DNA from: Phytophthora sp. 'mugwort'
Lineage: Eukaryota; Oomycota; Peronosporomycetes; Peronosporales; Peronosporaceae
Assembly: GCA_033558025.1 (NCBI GenBank)
Contig: JAUCEF010000012.1
Location: forward strand, 2,728,001-2,792,000
Length of the DNA: 64,000 nt
Reading direction: 5' to 3'
The translations under genes and the position numbers were made by a program. Positions 41,887 to 54,300 of the stretch are shown in pieces. The notes under the pieces were generated by a model that was not told the origin of the DNA, did no database searches, and saw nothing but the letters and a program-made list of their open reading frames with translations. Position 1 is the first letter of the stretch. Every line of letters starts with the position of its first letter.

Positions 41887-42858
41887 TCACGTTCTGGAAC
41901 AGGGCTGCTTGGACACCAGGTGGTGTTCATAAGAGCCCCTAGAAGAGCGCCCGCCGAGAAGCACGCGAGGCGGCTGGACCCATGTAGGCGTCAGCTCCGT
42001 GGTACTCCTCAGGAGGGAGTACCCGGAGCGTAAGCCTCCCCCCCCCCCCCAACGGCCAGGAGAAGAATACTTCATCACAGTCGACCGAGTCGCCGGGGCA
42101 CGCGCTCCCTTATGACGAGCGGCCTGGTACTCCGACGACTGCTGCCCGTCGAGATCGTTAGAGATCTCTGGGCCGACTTGGCCCTCTTCCGACGAGGAAG
42201 AAGAGGAGCTGAAGAGACCCTTATTCGTATCAGTGATGGTCCCCAACTCTTCAAGGAGTGGAGACCGAGAAGCAGCCCGTCGCTTACGGCTGACTTCTAA
42301 GGCTGCTGCTGCCTTCGCAGCCTTGACGCGGGCAGTTGCCTCCGCGAGCGTCAAGTTCTTGACCGGAGAACGAGGTTTCTCTTCGTCCTCCTTAAGTGAG
42401 CCTAAACTCCTCTGACGTTCGAGCGTCTTCGGCTCAATCGCCGTCGTCGCCATTGTGGCTAGACAACGGGGTACGAGACCCAAGCGAATCGGACTGACTT
42501 CGCTATCAGACCTTTTGACGAGCAGGATTTCGTTGTCACCTCAGGATATGGTAGAGTCATCCTCATAGTCCACGAGGAGTACTGGAATCTCCACAGGCGG
42601 CTCAGGCGTCTTGGGAGTCACGTTGGATGCCACCTTGGTGGATTCCATAGTGGCCGAGCATTTGTCAGACGGCTTAAAGCTCATAGCCTGCTGCCTAGAA
42701 ACAACAGGCTTGGCAGGCGCTTTCGTACCGCTGCCAGACCGAGTCTTGGTCATGCTTGAGGATGACGTGGAACGGACGGGGACGTTCTCGGGGCTCAAAA
42801 GGGAAATGAGTCGGCCGGGGAAACTAACCGAGTGAAAGGCGGCGACTTCCTTTTTCAC
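41887..42858 (-). pseudogene. antisense ORF pair next to the 3' LTR, gag-like composition
   Basis: Two minus-strand ORFs (42541-42858 and 41887-42483) line up as one frame interrupted by a stop at 42541 (SPENVPVRSTSSSSMTKTRS, then LAEATARVKAAKAAAALEVS, then a Ser-rich SSSSSSSEEG run). They lie antisense to the retrotransposon between its integrase end and its 3' LTR. No domain is recognised. Ala/Lys/Ser-rich, low-complexity composition could fit a gag-like protein or an unrelated accessory gene; a chance ORF is also possible. Confidence 0.35.
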
Positions 42859-42888
42859 TCACCCTGGATGATCGGTAAACCGAACCTA

Positions 42889-43144
42889 TGTGGGGGAGGA
42901 TGTAACGGGGTTACATGAAGAGTGCCAAGTCACTCTTCAGAATGGTGTACTCAAGTACCCTAAGTAGTGTAGCCAGCATCACTATGACGTCACGGTAATG
43001 CCGTCACGGGTGGGTACCACACATACGGTACGAAGACCTCAGAACCACCCAATAGGATAACATCTAGGTTACTTATAGGTGACTTATAGTTAGTATGTAG
43101 ACGCAATAAGAGTGATCACCTATAAATAAATTCAGTCTTGTATC
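42889..43144 (+). repeat. polypurine tract and 3' LTR, first part
   Basis: The purine-rich TGGGGGAGGA ends at 42900. The LTR begins at 42901 with TGTAACGGGGTTACATGAAG, matches 34485 onwards, and is interrupted near 43144 by a DNA transposon. The rest is at 45025-45135. Confidence 0.8.
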
Positions 43145-45024
43145 TAAGGTAAAAGGCAGTTGTGGCACGGTGTCAATTCGTCGCACGACTCGATTGTTTT
43201 TTACCAATAAGACATCAATATTTAGTAGTATTTGTCATTGATTGGCTATTCTAGTTTTGGAATTAGTTGCTGGCGTGCTTTGCAGGGTTGCTACGCTTTC
43301 TGAGATGTTTCATTGAAACATAGAGGGCAATCGAATTCAGCGCCCACCACATACTCCTCGAGGCCAAGATGGAGGGAAATGAAAGTTACAGCCAAGCGAA
43401 CGTGGATCTGGCGCTGAAACGCGTCGCTGCTAGAGAAGAAGTCAGATGTGGCGCGGACATCTCCAGTACCCCTTTGCACGCTCTTCAGGATCTTGAATAG
43501 AGCTGAAGACAGCGTCTACAGCGGACCACTCCAGCCGGAACCAGCGCCACTCATACCGTCAGAGCTGGAGAGAGACCTGGCAGAGTGGGTTGCTGCTATG
43601 CAGCGCTGTGGCATGCCGGTAGGGCGAAAGAAAATTTGTGCCAAGGCTAGCATGATGATCTCGGTCGCCACGGTGCGGTAATTGTCCACCCGTACCATAC
43701 CGACTAGGATCATTGCCGGAGGCTGGTACCGTCGATTCCTCCAGCGTACCACCTTCCTCTCTAACCGAATTTCGCAGTGTATTGCGCGCATTCGCAACCT
43801 GTGGATATGTCTACGCTATTATACACGTTGGCGAAGCTAGTTATCGAGATCAATATCGACAATACCCGCATCTTTAACATGGACGAAACATCGTTCGTGT
43901 TAAATACTGCTCGGCGCGAAGTAGTAGCTGTGCGAGGCTCTGCCAACGTCTGGCGTAAGAAACCAAATCAAGCTTCCACATGACGGTGGTGGGTGCCGTA
44001 AGCGCTGCTGGCGCTGCGGTGCCCCTGTCATCATCGTTCCTGGTGTGCGCCTCTTCAAGGAAGACATTGCAGATCTGAGTATCCACGGAACGGCTATTAC
44101 TGGACCCCAAAAGGATTCAGTAACAAGAACATTTTCGGGCAGTGGCTGAGGTTCTTTGGAGATAATGTCGCTCAACTCACGAAGCTTGTAGTTCTCATTG
44201 TGGACAACTGCTCGACGCACATATGTGCAGGTAAGCAAACGTGCCAATTACCTTTTTAAACACATATTTTAACATTTATCGGTTTTAACGGGATACTGTC
44301 ATTCAGAAGCTGAGACGTGTGTGGAGTACGGGGTATGCTTGTTACTTTGCCAGCAAATGCGACGCAGCGATTCTAACCGCTAGCTGCTGCACTTTTTAAA
44401 CCATACAAGGCCTGCGTGGACCTCATGCAAGAGCGGTAGTGGGCCGTCAACGACCCTATCATCAGAAAGGCGAATGCAATCAGAATGTCCTGCACGGCGT
44501 ACCGGCGGGCACTTATGGATAAGTCTAGCAGGGCTACCAATGGCTTCAGGAAGTGTTGATAGCTGTTATCTATGATACAAATCAGGGCTCATTTAACGTT
44601 CTATAAGGGTGGTGGTGTCAAGGGTGATATTGGTACAGCTGCATGGCTAACCCACAGAGAACCTGTCATCGAAGCAGTTCGCAACGAGATTTTACTGCTT
44701 CTACCTGTTTCTTTTTCCGATAACAAAAGGAAGCATACAACGGTTGACGTTGCTCGGCGGCTTGTTACGAAGGAGCAGCTACTGGGAGGTGCTTATTACT
44801 GAGCATTTATAGTCGTGCCACCAATTGGCAAATATAGACTTGTTTGTTTTCTGCAGAACTTCTAGCATTTAAGCGATTGCAAACAACAAAAATATACACC
44901 GTGAAGGTTATCTATAGATAATTCCAGCAGTAATATCCTGTACGATAGATTATGCAGCATACGGTGACTTTTCGGTGTTTTCTCAGGGGTCTCGAAATCG
45001 TACCACAACTGGCATTTTACCTTA
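43145..45024 (+). mobile_element. DDE DNA transposon inserted in the 3' LTR
   Basis: Short inverted repeats flank it: TAAGGTAAAAGGCAGTTGTGG at 43145-43165 and its near complement CCACAACTGGCATTTTACCTTA at 45003-45024. The LTR is contiguous when the insert is removed. Inside is a degenerate DDE_1 transposase. The exact target duplication cannot be resolved because the two LTRs differ here. Confidence 0.75.
43440..44540 (+). pseudogene. DDE_1 transposase remnant
   Basis: Scattered frames show an N-terminal segment (LERDLAEWVAAMQRCGMPVG) that fits a Tc5-type DNA-binding region, and a DDE core start (NIDNTRIFNMDETSFVLNTA; VRGSANVWRKKPNQ). Beyond 43980 (TVVGAVSAAGA; VDNCSTHI-like near 44200) the frame is lost several times. 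It is clearly different in sequence from the transposase at 33228-33740 but of the same superfamily. Confidence 0.65.
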
Positions 45025-45135
45025 CCTAACTTGGTTCTCTCAGACAAGGGACTTGTGGACTGCCGCTCACTGAGAGTTTGTATACTCTCCGGAAGTCACA
45101 CTTCCTGTGCAAAAGGTGTTGTGTGCCCCGTCACA
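45025..45135 (+). repeat. 3' LTR, second part
   Basis: Matches the distal half of the 5' LTR (34725-34835), including GAGTTTGTATACTCTCCGGAA and the terminal GTCACA. Confidence 0.75.
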
Positions 45136-45540
45136 GTTTGGAAACCGGGTACGGCTGCGGCACCGAGAAGACACTGTTGGAGAGGTGGACGATGTCGCAC
45201 GGCCACTCCTGTGACTCGATGAAACGTTGTCTCCACCAAAAATCGACCTAGCACATGGACCTAGCGGAGGCTGGAATAATCGGTGCAATGCTTTCGTGTT
45301 GATGGTGTTTATGCTGATGGGGTTTCTCGAATATGCGAAGCCATTATTGTTGTGCCCGTGTCGTTCCTGCAGTAGCTGGATCAACGTGTGCGAACGCAAT
45401 GTCATTGCGCCGACGATCCACGGTTCCATGATGCACCTGTTTGCCCGTCGTCAGCATCGAATCGAGGTGGTGTTAGAGATACTGGGTTAATTTGGAAATG
45501 ACTACCCAGTCGAAGATGCGTACAACATAGTTGTTATGAT
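45136..45540. other. short region with one unassigned ORF
   Basis: Holds an 87-codon plus-strand ORF (45227-45490) with GFLEYAKPLLLCPCRSC, vaguely like the transposase-associated zinc region of CACTA elements. Evidence is too thin to call a gene. Confidence 0.3.
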
Positions 45541-45545
45541 GGTCA

Positions 45546-46773
45546 TGTAATGAATAGCAAAAGAAAAAGTGAATTAGCTTTTACCCAGCTACCGCTACGC
45601 CTTGCAGACAAGTTGCAGTCCAAGGGCTGCCGTCAACAACCCTTCCCGGGATGGGCCTGCCGTCAACAAAGTGCCGTCAACATGTTCGTTATGTTGTTAT
45701 AACGGATATGCTGTTATATCCGTTACACGACCCCATTTTAAAAGCGAGCTGCTCTTATTTGTGAAGGCAGTCCGGTGCAATATGTCCCACTTCTTTGCAG
45801 CGATGACACGTGGCTGACTTGGTCCAGTTGCTGTTAACCTCTTCAGTTGCCTGACTTGCGAAGTGGGTTCTCAAACTGGGAGCCCCAGTCGATGGCCTCC
45901 TCGAGAGTCCCAGGGCTCTTCTCATTGATAAACGACAAGTGTCTCCACGTAGACCTTGCTGGAAGTAGAAGCGCTGTTCCAGTGGCGAGATAGGCTCAAT
46001 GCACTGAATGAGAATATTCCGAAATTCAGATACGTAATCATAGTATGACCCGTGTTGACGCAATTTGCAGAGGCGTTGACGCAAATCGTACTCGAATCAC
46101 GTGCACGGAAACGCTTACGGTATTTCTGTCTTGAGCAGACCCCATGTACGCGGAAGACCATGCGCCTGGCAGTGTTGACAAAAAGTACGGTACCAGTTCA
46201 TTGCCGACGGGCCCAGAATTCCATCGACAGTCGGCACGAACTTGTAATCCTGGGGGTTCGTTGGTAGGCCGTAGTACTCTTCAGTGGCGAAAAGCCAGAG
46301 GTCGAAATCCCGTTGAGTTTCCCTTAATAGGTGGGTGGGTCCCTGTGCTTAGCAGGTAGTATCTTCATGGACTGCTCCATGCACCTCGTTGCCTCCGCCA
46401 TGTGGGAGACAAAGCTCTCTTGCTGGGCTTGCATGAACTGCATGAGTTGCTCGATAGTCACTGTGTTGTTCGACGACATGTGGGCTCGAAGGTCAAATAG
46501 CGCTCGACAGCGGGGAAAGGCTCGAAGGCTCGATCAGTACTTGTGCGCGAAGGCGAGGGGGGGGCACGAAGGCTGGACGCTCAGGAAGCCTGGAGTTGGT
46601 TGGACGCAAGTTCTACTATGTAATGAATAGCAAAAAAAAGAAAAGTGAATTAGCTTTTACCCAGCTACCGCTACACCTTGCAGACAAGTTGCAGTCCTAG
46701 GGCTGCCGTCAACAAAGTGCCGTCAACATGTTCGTTATGTTGTTATAACGAATATGCTGTTATATCCGTTACA
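45546..46773 (-). mobile_element. compact non-autonomous LTR retrotransposon with perfect TSD
   Basis: Two direct repeats, 45546-45727 and 46619-46773, are LTRs of a minus-strand element: each reads TGTAACGGATATAACAGC (or GAATAT-type variants) at its start and ATTCATTACA at its end, giving TG...CA termini. The flanking 5 bp are GGTCA on both sides (45541-45545 and 46774-46778), a perfect target duplication. The interior of about 890 bp holds only a degenerate gag. A purine-rich AAAATGGGG precedes the downstream LTR on the minus strand. Total 1.23 kb, so it depends on another element for reverse transcriptase. Confidence 0.88.
45755..46479 (-). pseudogene. gag of the compact LTR element, CCHC zinc knuckle
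   Basis: From the ATG at 46479 (MSSNNTVTIEQLMQFMQAQQ) a Gln-rich helical N-terminus is read. The frame then breaks, resuming in the 110-codon ORF at 45755-46084 (LRQHGSYYDYVSEFRNILIQ), which ends with the CCHC knuckle CHRCKEVGHIAPDC. This is the typical gag layout of oomycete Ty3/gypsy elements: capsid-like domain, then nucleocapsid knuckle. At least two frame breaks make it inactive. Confidence 0.75.
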
Positions 46774-46778
46774 GGTCA

Positions 46779-48357
46779 GGCGTCGACAGCAAGATCGACG
46801 AGAATCAATGTGAATGTGAGTATGATAGTTTGTTGGCGAGTATCCACTTGGGGCAAAAGGTCGGTTATATATGTGCAGATGCCGAAACAGAAATGTTCCA
46901 CATATTGGCCGTTTTCAGCAAGGACCAACGCGAGTTTATCGCGAGTGTGGCTACGGGGGGTAACAACTAGATAAGAAGATGCCGCTTCGTACGCAAAATA
47001 ATGCTGCATGTACGAAAGGTGTCGAGACGAAACTAACTTTGAATTTCTGCATTTGCCATGTAGAGTGCTCAAGTATGCAAACTCATGCAGGTGGTTTGCA
47101 GCCACTCGTGCAAGGGAAGGCATTAGACAATTTACTTTGATGGTGACAACCTTGGAACTACAGCTGAGCGGGACGAGCAAACACGTAAAAGCGCGACTTC
47201 CAGTTTGCAAGGTGGAGGGTGCGCGCTCGATCATCATGGACTTGCAACCCGCTCCTAGGTGAACATGTCTATTAAAATGTGCCTTCCTTAGATGGAGTGT
47301 CCCGAGATGTTTTGGTGCTTCGAGTTGCTGGATGTGTACGAGTTGCTCGACGTTTCCCGACGCAGTAAATTTGTCTTTCAGCTGACATCTGGCAGAGCCA
47401 CAACGATGCCCTGAACCAATTAGACTATCGTTAAGGGTTCAGCTACCGCTTCGACAAAGTTTATTGTCTCCGTCTCACGTACGGAAATCCGGGTGGTAGC
47501 ATGCACATGCGCCAGCGCTTGCGGGCAGAGCCTCTGCCCACTTCTCAAGTTGACGTCGGTAAGCTACATCTGGCTACGCTGCAAGGTACTGACTTGAACA
47601 ATGAGCAGATTCTGATCACTGTTTAAGCTAGTAGTGTCGGCCGTAGGCTGCAGCTTCGCCATGGGTATCCGAGCGTAAATGGTCTCACTGAATCGCTCGC
47701 GGAGGCTTCAGAAAAGCATGATGGCTCTGCCGGCACGCCGTCACACACACCAACCACGACGGATGAAGGTGCGCTGAATGCGACGCTAGCATCGAAGACT
47801 ACGCCAAGCGCAGTGCACACACAGCTTGCGGTAGTGGATCACCAACAAAGAGGCAGCGAAGCAAAACCCGAAGGCACTGTGCTTCGAGTCGCCGTCGAGA
47901 ACGACACGTTTCGCGTGAGACGCGCATGGTCAAGGGGTGGTGACCACTTGCACGCGGGATCAAGCTATGTTGGTTGATAAGCTAGCGTTGGTACCTGAGT
48001 TGTGAAATTTGCGATGAAAGCGTCTAGTTTATTTAACGCCATTGACTTTTCACAATATACTTGGCGCTTTGTTGATAATGCTGTGTATCTACCCTGCACT
48101 CAAGTCACTGTATAGTTGTAATATATTCACAGGTGTACAGTACCTTCACTGCACCCAAGTCATCCTCGTCCTTTTTAGATGAGCGGTTGGCGTTAATGAA
48201 TTACGCTGTTGTACCCCAAACGTTGTGGAAACACTTTATTCACGCGTAGAAGAAATCTGGATGATAACAGATTATTATGCACGTTTCTCCTCCCTTTAGC
48301 TGCAGGTGCAGCTCACCAATGATTACAGTAGAAAACATGCAACAGCACGCTGCTTAC
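46779..48357. other. intergenic region, no gene supported
   Basis: About 1.6 kb between the compact LTR element and the end of the ferlin-like gene. ORFs up to 153 codons occur on the minus strand (46776-47237) but start within transposon sequence and show no domain. A plus-strand frame around 47460-47970 has a Thr/Ser/Ala-rich stretch. The area may hold further transposon debris. Confidence 0.4.
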
Positions 48358-51300
48358 TCAGCGCAGAGCTCGGCTCGCCTTGCGCCCACTCTTGCCCCTT
48401 TTTGACGAGTTCAAGTCGTCTCCACCCGAAACGCGAATGATAGCTCGGCGGCAGCGGTAGAGTAGATACACGAGAGAGGCCACCACTAGCGCCAGTGCCA
48501 AGAAGAAAAGAATGAGACCAAATGGGTTAGGCACCAGCTCAAAGAGTGTCAGGAGAACATTGATAAGCGGTCCAGCGAACAGCATCAGCATCACGAACAC
48601 AGTGCATAAGAAGAACGAAGCAAAGGCGCGGTAGTACTTCGGTCCCATCATTGCCTCCAGCACGTAGCACGGGTTCCACATGGCTGAAAGGTGCAATCGG
48701 TCGGCAGGTTCCGGTAGGAAGGGGAAATTGTTGGGCTCTCCACGCCCCAATCCGGCGGATCGCAACTCCGCTAGATGCTTGGGCAGGATTTCTACAGACA
48801 CCAGCAGCTCACCAGCGCGTACACGGTCACCCGTGTGCGAATCACGGGTTGTCATCGTGAGCCAGCTGGCATCTTCGGGATCGTCTCCCATGCCAAAACG
48901 ATGCATGAATGACTTGACAAGCGACTCAGCATTCTCCATGTCAGCGTCCACGTCATCTGGCTCCGTCTCTTCGTCATCGCTAGTATCAGCACCGTCTCCA
49001 GAAAGCAATGGCTTTCTGTCATTTTCCATTCCTTCTTCCTCGGAAATTGAGATGGCAACCTCACCAGAACGAGGCAATCTCAAGAGAGTTGCAGAAGTCG
49101 CATCTTCCGTGGCAGAATATGCTGAGCGACGTGAACTTCCTTCATATGGCAAACTTTCGGTGCCGCGGATGCGAATAGGCTTTGGTTTGGCGAACACATT
49201 AACTACCTGCTTCGACTTGAACGCTGTCTTGAGGAACGATGTCAAATCCACCACCGCATCTGCAAGACAATCGTCGTAAACGACGTCGCGGTCCCACATC
49301 TGGAAGTGAAGATGCCCACGATCTGCCTCCTTTTCCGGGTCAATCGGCAACTCTACGTCAAATTTCATACGCCAGTTAAAAGATGCACGGCCGTGTTTCG
49401 CTCGCCAGTGAGTATCCGTGCTCTGAGATTTATCGTCCCTGTTCTGCAGCCAGCATTTCACCAACAAGTCACTCAGATCTGTGAAATCACCTGCCGTAAC
49501 ATTTTTCGCCTTGTAGACGATAACTCGCACTTCAAACATCTGCGGAGGGGGTAATGAGATATCCAGCGGTCTCACCACATTCATATCTGCTCCAGTAAGG
49601 ATATCTACCCATAAACGAAGACTTCCTTGAGGAAGCGAGCTCGAGGGTGCAAACAGCGGGCGCACCTCCAGCGGCTTGCGTCGTTCAGCTCTCTCTGGAG
49701 ACAACCCAAGCTCCTGCCACTTCGCGTCAAACCATCGGTCTTCCAAGTCGATAACGGTGGCTCCAACGAAATCGTCGCCGTCCACCGTAGTTCCAACCGC
49801 AGTACTCAGTGCTTTGCTTAGACCAGTCGGAAGCGTTGGAATGGCAAAGAAGTCGTAGTCGAGTAGCTCAAGCTTCAGCTCAGACGCACCTGGTAAATCC
49901 GCCTTGAACTCATACATCTTGTGGAACTTCGGCGTGAGCGTCTCAGGTTGATAGTTATCGCGGTCGTTAAACATTTGTTCACGACGTCGACCGGCACCCA
50001 GACTTACCCGAAGGTAAGGGTCGCATCTGTTATTCACATCCTTCGGATGCAAGTTCAGTGCGTCCAGCACGTACACGCGAACGAGATATGGCTGTGGGTT
50101 GAGAAACTGATCCAAGTCGAAAAGTGGTGGCTCGTCGCGTGACTTGAGAACACGCACGATGCCCTTGAACTTCCCAACGGGGCGGTAGGTGTCAGCAGAC
50201 TGTTTATTCGAGTCACACCCACCGTGTGAGGACATGATACCACGGAAAAGTGCGTAGGCCTCAAACGGAGACTTCAGCGTGTCTTCCAGCTCACCGTCTA
50301 CGATCTCACGTTGGTGCATATAATGTGGGAGCTCGTCTTCGTCATCGTCATACATCCCAAAGCTACCGGACGAGCACATTCCTGCGATGCCGATAGCTGT
50401 CGCTTTGCTTTGGGATTTCCCTGCCAAAACACTCGGAGATCTAGCACTCAGGACATCAGAGGGGACCGTTCCAGGAAACGTTGATAGATCGTCTCCATGG
50501 TCAACATACGGATTACCTCCGCAAGTAGCGTTTTTGCTGCTCTCCTCAATGTACAGCGGATTCGGTCGTCCGTTCGAAAGCGGCATCTTTTTGCATAAGT
50601 CCACCGAGCAAACACCAATCACCGGTTTATAAAACCCACCAAGCAGCTGGTCATATACGGTGATGTTAAGCCTCGGCGCAAAAAGTGAATCGAGCGGCAT
50701 CTTCACCGGGATAACAATTCGCTGCAAAAAGTTCGGGTTGCGGCTGCTTGGTTTAGATGACGGATTTGTGAATTTGGGTTGGTTCGTTTTAGTAATTTCT
50801 CCCACCTCAAATTTTGCGAACGGCGTGTTGATTGGCATGAAGCCTGTAGGTTGTAGATCACGGCACCCCAGGCACATTATTTCGATGAAAGCCTCTTCGG
50901 CAGGTGGACGAATAGACTCGGGAGGCTCGATGATGACTCCAGGTGTGTCTTTCTTAATGAGGTCGAACGACAGCAGTAGCTCACCTTGGGTATCTCCAGG
51001 CTTTTCGTAGTAAATAGGGAACCATTTTGGACGAGGCGCCATATATTCACCGCTGGCACGAATCTTCGAATACTCCGATGACGACATCTGTGGAAAGTCC
51101 ACCAAACTGAACTTCAGACCACCAACGTAGTCGTCCGCGTCGTAGCGATCCCAATCGTAAACCTGTAGCGACAATTTGGGCAAAAATTGATCGTTCTGAG
51201 GAAGTTCGACGTCAAGAACCACCGTTTCATAGAAGCAGGGGTCTCGTGTCGACATGCGCGTGCTGACCTGGCCCTCAGAGCTGACGCAAGCCACCTTCAC

Positions 51301-54300
51301 GTACGGGTCCAAAAGTCCATCATAGTCGGTAGCCGGCAAGCATTTCCCCTGGAAAACATGAACGAAGAGCACGTATTTCATGTACTGCACCGTCGTACTT
51401 GCATAGTGCCGCCACTGCTGGGCAACCTCTTGTTCTTTGCGGTCCTTTTGATCAGCGTCTTCAAGTCGCAGGTTCATCAGTACGTTGCCTGTAAAGTCGT
51501 GGTCCTGCAATTCGTCCAGCACTTTGTCTTCATTGAGCACAACCCAGTGAGGTGGCTCAATGCTATGAAGCCTTTCAGCGTCTTGACAAAAGAGATCCTG
51601 AGCCTTAAATCGAGCGAAGCAAATGCAGCGTGACTCGTTCATTGTCCGACGTATGAGATGGACGAAAACATCCGGAACTTGGTCGAGGTCCGCAGGAAGG
51701 TCCACGTCAGTAATGTCAATGTACTGGTTAAAGTGACAAATTCCAGACACATTGTGTGACCGCGAGCTCTCCACACTATGACGACCTACTGAAATCTTTA
51801 ACGACATCCGCGTGTTTCGGTTCCAGTTAGTTTTGCTCGTGAAAACCGGTATCTCTGTTCCGTAAAACAGTGCGACCCGCAATGTGTACCGCTTCATTCT
51901 TGGCGAAACGGATGTATTCAGCAGGCTTCTCACGTGCGCTTCGTCATTCACGGATTGTAGTCCATCCTCTGTGCGTAGTGATAGTAGAAGGCGTCCACGA
52001 TAGGTACTGGCGTGAGCAGGGTGATTCTGCATCAAATGAAGCGGGCCCGAGTCGGTATCATACCCAACTGGAGGGCCGTACAAATTTGCCCAAATGTGCT
52101 TGAACTGGTTCGGGTAGCGTTGCACTTGCTTGAACGAAAACGGCCGTAAGATGTTGGCGACGAGCTGATCGGCTGTAGTCATGTCCCAATCCCACATTGA
52201 AATGAAGATATTGTCGCTCATGGTTGGCAAGAGAACTGGGAACCACAGTTCCTGGTTGAATGGTACCATCAGCTTATCACTCCCCTTAACAGTCACCTTC
52301 TTGGTTTCCAATACGTCCTGACCAGCAAAGTAAGCTCGAACATACCCGTCGATACCTCCTTGCATCATCATGCTGTAGTCCATATCAGGTAGTTCCTCGG
52401 CTCGATAAATCGTAACCACAAGAAAGCTGAGCTTCTGCGTCACTCGCGGTGGTACGAGCACCATCGAGTTAATGTCTGCCTTTGATTTCACTAAGTGCTC
52501 ATCCGGGTCTCTGTCTTCCACAGGATCATACAGCTTCATCTTGTCTCCAGGTCCCAAAACAACCAAGGAAAGCCTGCAGCAAAAAAACAATTCGAGATCT
52601 CAGACACAAATGAACAGAAACAGTAAAATTACAGAATGCACTCACAGGATGTAGCCTTGGATACTGTCGCTGTTGGTCGTTCCGCTCCCGACCAAAGCTA
52701 CCCATTTCCGCTTTAATTCATGGTCTGGTTGGAAGTAAACGTAAGGAATGTCCACAGAAAAGAAACCGATGAGGTCATCAAATGCTCGAGAGATAGTGGA
52801 TCGATTCGCCGATGAGCCAGGTCCATCTGCGTCGAACACGGATATCTTGATGCTTCCTTGCTGGACGTCATCCTTGTCTAACTTCTTGAAGTTGAAGTAT
52901 AGATACTCATCAAAGATGCATGAAAGCTGTTTTTGCTTCACCACAGTGTTTTGTCGTTGTCCGAGGCACTCGACAGACACGACGGGATCGCACAGCCCAT
53001 TCGCGTCCATCGGCTGCAAATCGCGCACTTCGATAATCCGCACCCGGATTTGGTAATCACCTGACAGAAACTGCACATTTGACAGTTCTGTCAGCATCGC
53101 TTGGCGTTCCTCTTCACGTTGCTTGCGCTGTGCTTCAGCTTCCTCCCTCCTTGCATCAACATCGTCATCGTCTTCTCCGTCGTTTGCTTCTTCGTTCGTG
53201 TCATCACCGTGCTTGCCATCATTTCCACCCTCGTCGTCTGCATCGTCAGAACTTCCTGGGCGCCGCAAGCCGCGACCACTCGGGACTTCAGTAACGTTGT
53301 CAAGTTCGCCTTGCTCCAAGCTACTAACATCTTGGTCAATATACTGCATTTCAATAGCGAGACAAATTTTGCCGCTACCGTAATTCATTTTACGCTGTGG
53401 ACTCAAATCGCTTGGCACATCCTTTTCCTTCGCTTCTGGCTGCTGCTCCAATGCCAGCCAGAACGTCTGCTTCTCTCCTTGAAAGCGCTTCGTAAACTCA
53501 TCCAGGTCAATGACGCATCGTCCCATGAAGTCGCTCGTGAGCAAATCGCTGTCTTCCACTGTCAGCTCCAGTAGCTGCTTCTCTCCAGGTGCAATCAAAA
53601 AGTAAAACTTCTGGCGCCACGACGGGTGCAGCGTCTGCTGTTGTGTTTTTGTCCGCTGGGATTGGTTCTTGGTGCACGAAACGCGGACATACGGGTCACT
53701 CGTAGCCTCAATTCCCGTGCCATCACAGGCAAGCAGTCCTGTGGCTTCAAGAATCGTCACCACATAAAAAGTCGGAGGCTTCGACAGCTCCTGCGTCTCC
53801 GTTTCTGTTACTAATGTAGCAGGGGTAATAGCCGTAACATTCTCGGCTTCAGGCTTCTGTTCGGTCGGAGCAGGTGCAGTATAACTACTCATCGGGGAAA
53901 CTGGAGCTGGAGCCTTCTTGAGTGTCTCTCCGCCCTCTAGTCGCGGCGGAGCCATGAACTCGGGCTCGTACGTCGCCTCCACTGTCAGATTACCACATCC
54001 CTGCACACGACCGCGATATCATAAGATAAATACGCATACCATAATAGCAAAACACCAGCAAGACCGCCCACCCACCGTTCCAGCGGCGTCCAGCAGCGTT
54101 AACTTATGCGTCGTCTACGTATCCAAAAGCATAGCATCTCATAAATATATGTCCAGCCCCACACGTGCTCTATGCCGCCTTCTACCTGTGTATCCGGCGT
54201 CAGCGTCTCGGTCTGCAGTGACGCGCTGCCCAGAAGCACGTCCCGCCCGCGCTCATTGAGTCCGAAGACCTTGAAGTTAACGGCATCGCCCAGCGGCTTC

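Larger units (their letters stand above)
34485..45135 (+). mobile_element. Ty3/gypsy LTR retrotransposon with nested insertions
   Basis: The 5' LTR (34485-34835) and a matching 3' LTR that starts at 42901 and resumes at 45025 after an inserted DNA transposon bound this element. A polypurine tract (TGGGGGAGGA) directly precedes the 3' LTR. The internal part contains gag-like sequence, an extra fragment of another gypsy element (35540-37030), then protease, reverse transcriptase, RNase H, integrase and chromodomain in Ty3/gypsy order. All coding parts are broken. No matching 5-bp target duplication was found (AACAC against GTTTG). Confidence 0.85.

Noticed and set aside
34480..45140. Target-site duplication of the large gypsy element
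   Set aside because: AACAC before the 5' LTR and GTTTG after the 3' LTR do not match.
46776..47237. 153-codon minus-strand ORF near the compact LTR element
   Set aside because: No domain or signal; one end is at the target duplication, so it is likely a chance ORF.
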